Source of the DNA: Nannochloropsis oceanica
Taxonomy: Eukaryota; Sar; Eustigmatophyceae; Eustigmatales; Monodopsidaceae
Assembly (NCBI GenBank): GCA_004519485.1
Contig: CP038108.1
Location: 682,001-746,000, forward strand
Length of the DNA: 64,000 bases
Reading direction: 5' to 3'
The notes under the pieces were generated by a model that did not search any database, was not told where the DNA came from, and was given only the letters and a program-made list of their open reading frames with translations. Positions 32,901 to 42,530 of this stretch are shown here, piece by piece. The position numbers and the translations under genes were made by a program. The stretch's first letter is position 1. Each line of letters starts with the position of its first letter.

Positions 32901-33098
32901 ATGAGGAGTAGTCCTCAGTTTGGGGTGACCTTGCTAGCATATGAGGGTCTGAGGTCATTCATTTCTCCGACCATGGAGCCCCGCCCCCCCACGAATGCGC
33001 CGATTTCGCAGAGTGATTATGATGCTTTCCGCAAGGAGCATTTGAGTTTGATGGCGGACAATGTGAGCAACTTGGTGTGGGGGTCAGAGAAGTGGTGA
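29961..33098 (+). CDS. Cyclic-nucleotide-binding / EF-hand / mitochondrial carrier fusion (aralar/citrin-like)
   Basis: Three exons: 29961-30141, 30552-31786 and 31929-33098, all with consistent phases, about 861 residues. After a basic leader, residues about 85-185 form a cyclic-nucleotide-binding domain ([40 protein letters not shown]). Residues about 190-470 are an EF-hand array ending in a canonical loop, [12 protein letters not shown], as in calcium-regulated aspartate/glutamate carriers. Exon 3 holds a six-helix mitochondrial carrier with three signature repeats: [22 protein letters not shown] and [11 protein letters not shown]. The carrier part is closest in style to aralar/citrin (SLC25A12/13). 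It would sit in the inner mitochondrial membrane, with the regulatory part facing the intermembrane space. The extra N-terminal cNMP domain is not part of animal or yeast members. Confidence 0.9.
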
Positions 33099-34198
33099 GG
33101 GAGGGAGGGAGGGAGAAAAAAGTTTTTTGCATGTGTGTATGTGGCGTGGTTTTTTTTAAACATGCATGAGTGATGTTGTCGAGTATGCGGAAATGGGATG
33201 GAGAGGAGAAATGTCATGAAAGTAGAAAAAAAAATGGAAGTAGTTGGTGCGCTTGAAAAGATTTGCATAGATATACCCCTTAGAGAGAGAGGGGTGTGGA
33301 GGGGGAGAGCGAGGAAGGTGAGGTAGCGAGCATGACGCGCGTGCGAGCGGTTAAACGATTAGAGGAGCCACAACGACAGAAGCGGGCCAAATTAAACAAG
33401 TAGTGGTCGTCGCTGTGCGTATCGGTGGGTAGGTCGGGTAGGATTAAGTGAGAGAGAGAGCGAGAGAGACTCCACACCTGTGCACACTTCATTTATGATT
33501 TCGAAAGTATTCGCTCTCCCCTCTTGGGGAAAAGAAGCAACAAATGAAGCTTTTGCATGGAAGAACCATGACAGGAAATCTATAAAAGAGCAGGAAGATC
33601 AGGCCTGCTGCTACTGCTGCGCCCGCTCTTCCGCTATTCTTTTCTTCTAGTTTGTTCTCAACATTGCCTGTTTGTTCTCACACTGCCATTCCTTCTACGT
33701 CGCTAACTCTCATGTTTTTGTCGTCATTAGACTCATAATGCACAAAATGTATTCTACAAACGTTCTTTGATGTATATATTTATATATATTCCTACCTCAG
33801 AAAAGACCGTACTCCTTCCCTTCCCTCTCATTCTTTCCCTCTCTCTCCCAACAGTCCCCCGGCCGTTCTGCATGTTCGACCTCTTCAACCTGTTCCCTCA
33901 CTCCTCTCATCCGTCAAGCCCATAATACTCTCGCCTACCACCTCTCATGAGTATAAAAATGCTTTCTTTCACTTTCTTTCTGACATCAGCGCCCCACGTC
34001 CAAAATCAAAAACCCCTCTCACTATTATTTCTTACCCACCAAAAACTCTTACGCCACCAAAATCCCGTCTACTGGGATCTATCTCCCTTTGTCCACCACA
34101 CTCTCTTCTTCTTCCTGATCTGTTTCCTTCCCTTCATCCTCCTGCTGATCCTCTTTTTTTCTTGCTACTGCCTCTTCCTCCTTCTCCATCCTCCTTCC
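33099..34198. other. Convergent intergenic region, nothing firm
   Basis: 1.1 kb between the carrier stop and the DUF1997-like gene stop. It has short AT-rich runs (TATATATTTATATATATT near 33770) and pyrimidine-rich stretches, but no coding region or RNA gene I can support. Confidence 0.4.
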
Positions 34199-35131
34199 CT
34201 ATCTACTAGCAGCAGCTCCCGCCGGCGAGGCCGCCCACCGGTCAAAGTCTTTCGCCAGATTCTTCACAAACTTCCCCTTTGCATAGCTCATTATTCTCCT
34301 GTTTATCGCAATTGCCGCCCCTTCCAATACTGATCGAGGGGTCAAACTGAACAACAGCGGCAACTGCCCAGAGGTCACAAAAACTACCTCCCCTACTAGC
34401 CGGACAGGGCCAGGACCCCTAAGGCCACCAGGACCGAGGGGCGGAGGGACAGCTCTAAGCTTGCCGGTGACATCTATTTTCAGGGACTCAGCGAAGCGTT
34501 GGCCGAGGATTTGCTCCATGCCATTCATTGAATGGGCGAGGGATTCTACCAGGAGTAAATGCTGCCCTCCATCTACCCCGACGTTGCCAACCTCATTTTC
34601 AAGGGATAGGGGCGGAGCGGCAGTGAGGCGGACGTCGATGGATGGCTGGAGGGAGAGATGGACGAATGACATGGGTTTGGTGGTAAGGCGAAAAACGTCA
34701 CGGTCCTGTCGATCCACCAGCTCCGCGTCCCATGTAGCAAGCAAGACACGGTCAGGCCTCTCGGTAAGGTATCGACGGATGAGCGCAGGTTCCTCCCAGA
34801 GCAAGAGCTCTACTTCGTCAACAGTCCCGAATTCCATCTTCCCTTGAGCCAGACGGAAAAACTCCTTTTGGCTGGGCTCATTGCCGCTGCTGCTCCTGCT
34901 CCTGCTCCTGCTAGCTGCACTCAGGCTGCTGCTGCGGCTGCTGCTGCTGCTGTCGCTTCTTCTATGGCAGTTCCTCGAGTCAGTGGAAAGCAGGGAGGCT
35001 GGAAGGAAGGCGTGGGTTATGCAAAAGAGGAGGAGGACGACGAGGATGTGCAGGAGGGAGTGAGAGGATCTCCTCCAGGAAAAAGCGGGGATGGAGCGTG
35101 CTGCGGATGATGTGGGTGGTAGCGGCGGCAT
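34199..35131 (-). CDS. Probable plastid protein, DUF1997-like
   Basis: Single-exon gene, 310 residues, ATG at 35131. The N-terminus has a signal-peptide-like helix (LLHILVVLLLFCITHAFLP) followed by a Ser/Arg-rich stretch. The HAFLP step resembles the ASA-FAP motif that directs proteins into complex plastids of stramenopile algae. The rest shows FRLTTKPMSFVHLSLQPSID, a beta-rich middle, and a C-terminal AKGKFVKNLAKDFDRWA. This pattern resembles the DUF1997 family of plant and cyanobacterial proteins of unknown activity. Family call is by pattern only; plastid location is inferred from the leader. Confidence 0.55.
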   Translation of the reverse strand: MPPLPPTSSAARSIPAFSWRRSSHSLLHILVVLLLFCITHAFLPASLLSTDSRNCHRRSDSSSSSRSSSLSAASRSRSRSSSGNEPSQKEFFRLAQGKMEFGTVDEVELLLWEEPALIRRYLTERPDRVLLATWDAELVDRQDRDVFRLTTKPMSFVHLSLQPSIDVRLTAAPPLSLENEVGNVGVDGGQHLLLVESLAHSMNGMEQILGQRFAESLKIDVTGKLRAVPPPLGPGGLRGPGPVRLVGEVVFVTSGQLPLLFSLTPRSVLEGAAIAINRRIMSYAKGKFVKNLAKDFDRWAASPAGAAASR

Positions 35132-35449
35132 GGCTGGCTGGCTTGCGAGAAAAAATCGTGGAGCTCACTGCCCAGCAGTCAAAGCCTGTGCAGAGACGGT
35201 ATGGATGGAGCTTGTGAATATGTGATGCCACGATTGTGATATTTCTTGGTCGCCACGCAAGCAAGGGGGCACCATGCACGTCAACCGTTCTCAATATCAT
35301 CGGCATAGTCGCTCAAACTGCTGCGTTCGCTGCCTGCTTTTCCACCGCCCCCTCTTACCTAGGCAATTACGCCACACAAATCTCAGAGCAAGGGAAGCCG
35401 TGAGCTAAATGTTCCAGCAGTCTAGCGCCGCCTTGTCGTCGACCCAAGC
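35132..35449. promoter_or_regulatory. Divergent promoter gap, DUF1997-like / HVA22-like
   Basis: 318 bp between two divergent start codons. No motif assigned. Confidence 0.35.
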
Positions 35450-36393
35450 ATGATTTATCACCCCTTTCGGTACGTCCTTTTTTGTCTCCGTCTGTTTCCT
35501 TTCCCTCTCCCTCCCCATGATGGGGACCCAATCGATACTCCCTTAAGCACCCACCACCACTCGATCCCCATCACAGCATCGGCATCCTCTACGTCTATCC
35601 CATCATTGCCTCGTGCCGCACTGCCCTTCGATACCATCCGTATTTGCAGAAGGAGCGGCTGCAACAGCCCAACATCCCTGAGTCTACCTCTAGCAATTCT
35701 ACCCCCCATCGAAATCAAATCGACAATAACGACAGCCACCTGCACGACGTTGAGCATTGGTGCCTCTACTGGCTTGTCTCCTCCATCCTCACCCTCCTCC
35801 TTGAGCGTCCCGTCGACGCCCTGGTGTTGTCTTGGGTGCCCTCCTATCGGTGGATCAAACTCATCTTCTTCCTCTGGTTGGCCCTCCCTCGTTTCCAAGG
35901 AGCGGCGCGACTTTACTATTTGATAGTCCACCCCTGGTTGATACAACATGAGACTGAAATCGATGCGGCACGGGGTAAAGCATGGGAGGCAGCGAAGGTG
36001 GGAGGAAGGAAACTGGCGGTGGCAGCAGTTTCAGTGGCGACAGCAGCTGTGGCGGGGCCGGGGGAGGGGGAGGGGGAGAGAGGACAAGGACAAAGGCAAG
36101 GAAGTGCAGGTGGAGGGAGAGTAGGAGGAGGGTTGGCAGTGTTGGGAGGTGTGAGCGGGTTTGGGGGGTTACGTGCGCTAGTTTCGGAGGCTTTGTGGGT
36201 GGTGCTTGCTTCTCTGACAGTCCGAGCTGGAGGAGAAGGAGGAGGAGGAGGAGGAGGAGGAGGAGGAGGAGGAGAGGGAAGAGGAGAGGGAGGAAAAGGG
36301 GGAGGGGGAGAAAGAGGATCAGTGACAACAGCAGCAGTGGCACAGACAAACAATAGGCAGAGAAGAGGAAGGCCGCGGCATGGTTTGAATTGA
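35450..36393 (+). CDS. HVA22/REEP (TB2/DP1) family ER-shaping protein
   Basis: Two exons: a tiny first exon, 35450-35469, and 35577-36393, about 278 residues. The spliced start reads MIYHPFRIGILYVYPIIASC, with a GTACGT donor and TCACAG acceptor in phase. Family blocks follow: [58 protein letters not shown] and HETEIDAARG. These match the TB2/DP1/HVA22 domain, with hydrophobic hairpins that curve ER tubules, plus an amphipathic helix. The C-terminal ~140 residues are Gly/Ala/Glu low complexity without known function. The first exon is only 20 nt and so easily missed; the first membrane segment depends on it. Confidence 0.8.
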
Positions 36394-37605
36394 CCCACAA
36401 TAAGTCGTAGAAAATAGGAACCGAGAGTCGGAAATAGCAGTGGCTGACAGGTGAGAGGACACCAAAAGATGCTCAGATATATGTATGTAGATGATTGTGA
36501 AACTCATGTATGTAGATGATTGTGAAACTCATGGAATATGGGAAAAGCCTCATCCATATTAATATCACCCTGACTATTATTTTTCTACTATTTTCTCTTT
36601 TCTCTTCTTCTCCATCCCTTCCTCTTGTCACTTCTCTCCCTTTTCTCTTTGGTGGCCCACCAACCCCCCCCCTCCCCCCCTTATCCCTTATCGCCGCTTT
36701 AAAAATTTTCTTTCGGCGTCTTCGTGCTGCCTAGCTGTTTTTTTCTCCACCACCCTTCCCCATTATATATTCTGTGGGTTTACTCTTCCGTACTCGATCT
36801 CAGATATACGAGAAGTTACCAGTCTTTACTCTTGCGTCCCAAAAACAGAGGCGTACTAATTTGCGTGTCCGCACCTCTTCAGGGGTGTGTGTGCTCTCTC
36901 GGTTCATCGGGGGAAGACCGCGAAGAATTTAGTTCCTTTCAGTTGTCCTACTCTCCCTTCATAGTGAACAGAAGTTGAAGATACCCCACCCCTTCCATTT
37001 GTCCCTTTCCTGAGGAGGGGGGGCTCGGTCATTCCTTTTCCAAAGCACCCACCACACAAGCCCTGCACACACACGCATATCTCTCTCTTTATCTCTCTTT
37101 CCTTTCCCTTCTTTTATTTTTCTTTCTCCTTTTCTCTCTCCCCAACCCCTCTGTCTCCAAAACACACACCCAGTACGCTACCCGCAAAATTTTCACACAC
37201 AAAAATCCGCTCTTACTTCCCTACGTATGTGTATCGTCTTTTTCCTTCTTCTGCCACTTTTTTACTGTTGATGCTACTCTACGTCTCCTGCCCTCTGTCT
37301 TTCCCATTTCTTGATCAAAATTTCATTTCTACTTCCTTCCTCCCTCCCTCCCTGCCTCCCTCTCTCCCTCACCATACCCACTTCCTTTCGACTTCAGCAT
37401 ACTTTCTATCAAGCTACCTGTCCCTTAACTGTTTGATTTCTCTTTCCCTTCCTCATTTTCCTCCCTCAAGAGCACCCTCATATCCATCATAAGATCAATT
37501 CAATCAAAAGCTTCCAGCCGCAAGACTCAAATTAAGAAGCATCACAACTCACTCTCCCTCCTTCTCTCCATCCTTTTCTCCCTCCTTTCCCCCCACCTCC
37601 GCGAG
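36394..37605. other. Convergent intergenic region with a 25-bp tandem duplication
   Basis: 1.2 kb between converging genes. Positions 36481-36505 and 36506-36530 are two exact copies of a 25-bp unit starting ATGTATGTAGATG. The rest is pyrimidine-rich (TTCC, CTCCCT runs). No gene is recognised. Confidence 0.5.
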
Positions 37606-38631
37606 TCACCTGCTGGCCAAACTCGCCGTCTTTTTCACCAAGCCATCCACCATCCTATCCACCCCCGCCATATGCTTACTCACAAACTCATACGTCATAA
37701 ACGTAATCGCCTGGCCAGGCATGATTCGCATCAGCCGCGGGGCAATCCCTTTCCACAAAGCCAACACCCCCTCCTCCTTCACGATCACCGGGATCGCCTG
37801 CCCAATCCCCCGGTACTTAGGGAGCTGTCCCTCCACGATCCTCTGTTTCTGTAGGCGGGTCTTGACGACATCAAGCGGGTTGTTCACAAGAGGACCAAGC
37901 CCGCCACTTAACCCACCAAACAACATACTTTCCCACGGCAGCAAGTCCTTCTTCTGCTGCTTCTCCAACCAATAACTCTTAACTGCCTGGTATGTCGTGA
38001 AATTCACCGCTTGGTTGATTCCCTGCCTCATCACCGTGGGCACAACCCCCTTGTACAAGGCGGAGATCCCTTCCTCCTTTGCGACCAGGAACGCGGTCTG
38101 CAAGACATTGCGGTACTTTCGAGTCGCCAACTGGGCCGGGTCAGCCATGGAGTGAAATTGAGCTTGGAGGCGAATTTTACATACCTCTGCAGGGGTAACG
38201 ACGAGGATCGCTTCAGTCACTCCGCTGCCAAGCCCAGCAAGGAAGGTGGCGCTTGGAGAAACCTCGCCGTCGGCGTTAGCCAAGTAGCCTTTGTATGCTT
38301 CGAATGAGGAAAAGCGGACGGCCATTTTGGGAACGATGCCCATGTAGACGGCTGTGAGGCCCTTGTAGAGGGCGAGGAAGGATTCTTTTTGGATGATGCG
38401 GGCGCCCGTCATAAAGAGGCCGTGAGTGGAGCCCCCGGCTTGGCGGAGCTGCATGCGGGTTTTGATGGTGTCCAAGGGGTGGCAGACGGAGGATTCCACA
38501 AAGCCGGCCGCACCACCTGCCACGAGGTGGTCGAGCATGGTCTTTTTCTTGGGAGGGGACGTGGCTTTTTGCGTGGGAGTTGCCACAGGAGTGATGGCGG
38601 GAGCGGTGGCCGGGCTTGTAGCGGGGGCCAT
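37606..38631 (-). CDS. SFC1: Mitochondrial succinate-fumarate carrier (SFC1/ACR1-like)
   Basis: Single-exon gene, about 341 residues with ATG at 38631; the frame extends further upstream without a better ATG. Three mitochondrial carrier repeats are visible: HPLDTIKTRMQL, TPAEVCKIRLQ and NPLDVVKTRLQK. The order of blocks fits the yeast Sfc1/Acr1 group (VAGGAAGFVESSVCHPLD, PKMAVRFSSFEAYKG, MRQGINQAVNFTTYQ, PGQAITFMTYEFV). Sfc1 brings cytosolic succinate, made by isocitrate lyase, into mitochondria in exchange for fumarate. The gene is head to head with isocitrate lyase, which strongly supports this substrate assignment. The N-terminus is Ala/Pro-rich. Confidence 0.85.
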   Translation of the reverse strand: MAPATSPATAPAITPVATPTQKATSPPKKKTMLDHLVAGGAAGFVESSVCHPLDTIKTRMQLRQAGGSTHGLFMTGARIIQKESFLALYKGLTAVYMGIVPKMAVRFSSFEAYKGYLANADGEVSPSATFLAGLGSGVTEAILVVTPAEVCKIRLQAQFHSMADPAQLATRKYRNVLQTAFLVAKEEGISALYKGVVPTVMRQGINQAVNFTTYQAVKSYWLEKQQKKDLLPWESMLFGGLSGGLGPLVNNPLDVVKTRLQKQRIVEGQLPKYRGIGQAIPVIVKEEGVLALWKGIAPRLMRIMPGQAITFMTYEFVSKHMAGVDRMVDGLVKKTASLASR

Positions 38632-39443
38632 GGGTACTGGTGGAGGTGGAAAGTGGAGCAATCTAGTGGTGCAAGTCGTCTATCAACTACCTGCACGTAG
38701 CACGCAGAGGGAACGTCTGTATGTTGGGAGAGGGGTGTTAGAATTATGTCTCCATGCTTGATTTAAAGGACGGCGCCCCTTCCATGGTTGAGACTGATGA
38801 TAATTTGAAGCGCAAGGCTCGTGCTTCCTTTAAAAAGGAGCAAGCAAGGATTCGAAGGCACACAAAATACCTGCACGACCACAAGCACGAGAACCACGGT
38901 ACAAAACTCCCAGGCGGCGCATGCAAGTGCCGATGCCACCACGCTTGTCAAGCAACTTGAGGTTGCCGTAGCAGCTGGATGAGAGCGGGTTGTTCGGATG
39001 TTCGCAACCACTGGAGGACGTCTGGAATACAACAATTTGCGCACCAAAGTTTTTTTAAGATTGCAGTCTGGTTCTTCTGTTGTATATGAATTGTATGAAC
39101 ACGCTGCTAAGGCGCGATAACCCTAACCCTTTACGTTTAGGGTGGTGGATCAAGGCGACATACTTCTGGCTCTTGGGTTGCTTCTTCGGCCCTTGTCCTT
39201 CTTCAACCAGCCAATTCTCCCTCCCAAATATTACAACTCTCTGCACAGAGGTGCTTAAAATCAGCGCCACATCCAAAGACAGCAGCATATACATAAGACA
39301 AGAATAGCATGCGAAGGCCATGCGCCGAGTATCTGTCCAGCAAAGAGGGTCCCTTCTCAACCTCCAGCATAACCCACGAACGCGCCCTCCGCCCTTCCCA
39401 TATTCCACACACAGACACCAACCTCTATCAACCACCAGCAAGC
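38632..39443. promoter_or_regulatory. Shared promoter region, succinate-fumarate carrier / isocitrate lyase
   Basis: 812 bp between the divergent start codons of two enzymes of the same pathway. Near 39117-39140 it holds a telomere-box-like block, AACCCTAACCCTTTACG, followed by GTTTAGGG. Such boxes act as promoter elements of growth genes in plants; a role here is only a suggestion. A weak Lys/His-rich open frame at 38754-38960 is not accepted as a gene. Confidence 0.5.
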
Positions 39444-41644
39444 ATGGAGGAGACACGCCTCTACCATGAGGAAGTGGCAGCCACCGAGCGCTTTTTCCGC
39501 AGCCCCCGCTTTGCCCAGACGGCGCGTCCTTACTCTGCTCAGGTCAGTCAGTCCTCATGTCCAAGTTGAAGGAGGGCGGGAGGAGTGGGTGTGAAGAGTG
39601 GGTTGACCTTATGTGAACACGCGTGGAGTTGTCTGTGTGAGCCGTATGACTCAGCAAAGATGATCATATGCAAATGTACTTTGGCCTCGTTTGATTGTGC
39701 GGGCGGGCATTCGGTGGAACTTTTTCGTGGTTCTCACATCTCCTTACCACCACCATATGGCGCCGTGGGACCATCACCCTGACAACGCAACATTTCCTTG
39801 CCACCTACTGTACTTGTCTTTCGTATTAGTTCTCTGATTCCTCTCTACTAGACCGGGCAGTAATTGTCTCTATAATGAAAGACAAAGACAGTGAAAATGA
39901 ATTACACACCAGGCGCCCTCTCTGCCATCCTTTCTACCCACACTTACCCTCCCTCCCTTTTCACTTTACCCCCCAGGACATTGTCGCCCTGCGTCCCTCC
40001 CTCCTCGTCGAGCCCATTTCTAACCGGCAATCCCAGAAATTATGGGGCCTGCTCACTGGCCTGGCTGCGCAAGGCAAATGTTCCTACACCTTCGGTGCCC
40101 TTGACCCCGTCCAAGTGATTCAGATGGCGCCGCACGTCTCTACTATCTACGTGAGTGGGTGGCAGTGCTCGTCTACGGCTTCGACTAGCAATGAGCCCGG
40201 GCCAGACTTTGCCGACTACCCCATGGACACGGTATGTTGCCGGAAAGAGTGGAGGGAGGGAAAGAGGACAAGCCCGCAGTAATCAGTACATGAACTTATC
40301 CCTCTTTCCCCTCCTTTCCCTCCCTCCCTGCCATAGGTTCCTAACAAAGTCCACCAGCTCTTCTCCGCTCAACTATTTCACGATCGTCGCCAGCAAGAAG
40401 CACGTGCTCGCATGTCGGAGGCAGCCAAGGCCAGCGAAGCCCCCACGGACTACCTGCGTCCCATCATTGCCGATGGCGACACTGGCCATGGCGGTTTGAC
40501 AGCCGTGATGAAGCTCACGAAAATGTTCATCGAGCGTGGAGCGGCAGGGATCCATTTCGAGGATCAGAAGCCAGGCACAAAGAAATGCGGCCACATGGGT
40601 GGGAAGGTCCTCGTGGCCATCCAGGAGCACATCGATCGTCTAACTGCCGCGCGCTTGCAGGCGGATGTGATGGGTGCACAAACCATCATCGTAGCGCGTA
40701 CCGACGCCGAGGCCGCTTCTTTGCTGGATACGAATATTGATGCTAGGGATCATCCTTTCATTCTGGGGACGACTGTGCCGGGAACTCGGGCATTGAACGA
40801 GGTGATCGCCGAGGCACGTGCCCAGGGGGTGAGCGGGGGGGAGATGGATAGGATTACGGACCAATGGATGGCGGCGGCTTGCTTGAAGAGGTTCCCGGAG
40901 GCAGTATGTGATGCACTGGCGGCCCTGCCGAATGGTGCTTCGAAATTGGCGGCGTGGAAGGCGCAAGCTTACTCCCTGTCTCTGCCCCGGGCGCGGGTGT
41001 TGGCGAAGGAGCTGATGGGTGGAAGGGAGGTGTACTTTGATTGGGAGGCCCCCAGAAGTCGGGAGGGCTACTACCGAATCAAGGGTGGGGTGGACTATTG
41101 TGTGGCGCGTGCGGTGGCTTATGCCCCGCATGCGGATTTGATTTGGATGGAGACGGCGAAGCCGGACTTGGCGGAGGCGAGGGAGTTTGCGCAAGGGGTG
41201 CGGAGTGTCGTTCCTGGAAAGATGCTGGCGTACAACCTCAGCCCGTCGTTCAATTGGGATGTGGCCGGTTTGACCCCGCAGGAGATGGAGGCTTTCAATT
41301 CGAGCCTGGCGCAAATGGGGTTCGTATGGCAGTTTATCACGTTGGCCGGCTTCCATGCAAATGGGCTGATGACCACGTTGTTTGCGAGGGAGTACGGCAA
41401 GCGTGGGGTGGTGGCATATGTGGAGATGATTCAGAGGAAGGAACGCGAGAATGAGGTGGACATGTTGACGCATCAGAAATGGTCGGGTGCGGCGTTGTTG
41501 GATAAGCAGATGCAGACCGTGACGGGAGGGATGAGCTCGACATCCTCAATGGGGAAGGGGGTGACAGAGTCTCAATTTGGTGCCAAAGTCTCTGTACAGC
41601 CAGGAGGGAGTAAGCGCGGCGCGGGGGCCATTTCTCGCCTCTAG
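39444..41644 (+). CDS. ICL: Isocitrate lyase, likely peroxisomal
   Basis: Three exons: 39444-39542, 39977-40231 and 40337-41644, all phase 0, giving 553 residues. Splice borders are GTCAGT/CCCAG and GTATGT/CATAG. Exon joins restore family sequence ([31 protein letters not shown]). The catalytic motif [11 protein letters not shown] lies near residue 200, and [19 protein letters not shown] and [10 protein letters not shown] follow in order. The enzyme cleaves isocitrate to succinate and glyoxylate, the first step of the glyoxylate cycle. The protein ends ISRL; the final SRL is a peroxisome-targeting signal of type 1, so peroxisomal location is predicted. Size and insertions fit eukaryotic ICL. 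It is divergent from the succinate-fumarate carrier. Confidence 0.95.
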
Positions 41645-42530
41645 AGAGAGAGTGAGAGGGGGGGGATGGGAGGGTCGGAGGGAGGGGGGGAGGGGAGTAA
41701 CGACATATAGAGAACAGGCTGGTCACGCAATTATATAAAGGACCTAAAGAAAAATGGAAAATCATCACTAGTCGATATTCATTTTTGAGACATGGTGAGG
41801 GAAGAGCAGAGAAGGTCGAGAGGAAAGAGGATGATTAAGAAAGAAAAAGTGTGGGGGAGTGAGATAGAGAAGGGAGCCTTTTATGATTTATCTTTTAGCC
41901 TTCATGAGAAACGGAAGACTGCGCGGAGGAGGTACTTACGTCTACGTAACCTCCTTCTTTTTTGACAAGCTGACAGAACGCCGAGGAAGAAACAGAGATT
42001 TTGGGGTAAAGAACGGGAGCGAACAATTTTGAGGACGGAAGAGTGAGAGAGAAGAAAGAGTGCCGTGCCGTGCCACACGTACAGACACGCGGTATTTTGC
42101 TCCATGGCAGCGGAGGGATGGAAAAGGAGCTTGATGATTGATGTTTGTATGTTTTTCACATTTTGATCCTACAACAACTACTACTGCTACTAGTACTATT
42201 CATTGAAGTGTGTCTGCTGGCAATACGCTGTCCCCTAATTCTAGAGTGAAAGACGATTATGAAAATCCTTTTAGAGATGCTCATGCAAGGAAGTCAAAAT
42301 CGTCGAATAGAACGAGAAACGGGAAAAGAGGAGTAACCATAAACAAAGCGACCAAAAGAATAGGAAAAGAAGAAGAAATCAAAGGGGCTGGGAAGAAGGA
42401 AGGATAGGAAAGAAAAGAGAGGACAATTACTACACGTATAAAGCTGATGGGCAGCTGTCTCTTCCTTTTGTTTTCTTTCGGTTTGATTGTGTTCTTCTCC
42501 TCGTATCTCTCCCTCTTCGTCCAATTCTCT
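41645..42530. other. Intergenic region, nothing firm
   Basis: About 890 bp after isocitrate lyase. It starts with a GA-rich run just past the stop and then becomes AT-richer. No gene, RNA or repeat can be supported. Confidence 0.4.

Noticed and set aside
38754-38960. Lys/His/Cys-rich 68-codon open frame between ICL and SFC1
   Set aside because: Short, no family pattern, and lies in the shared upstream region; most likely chance.
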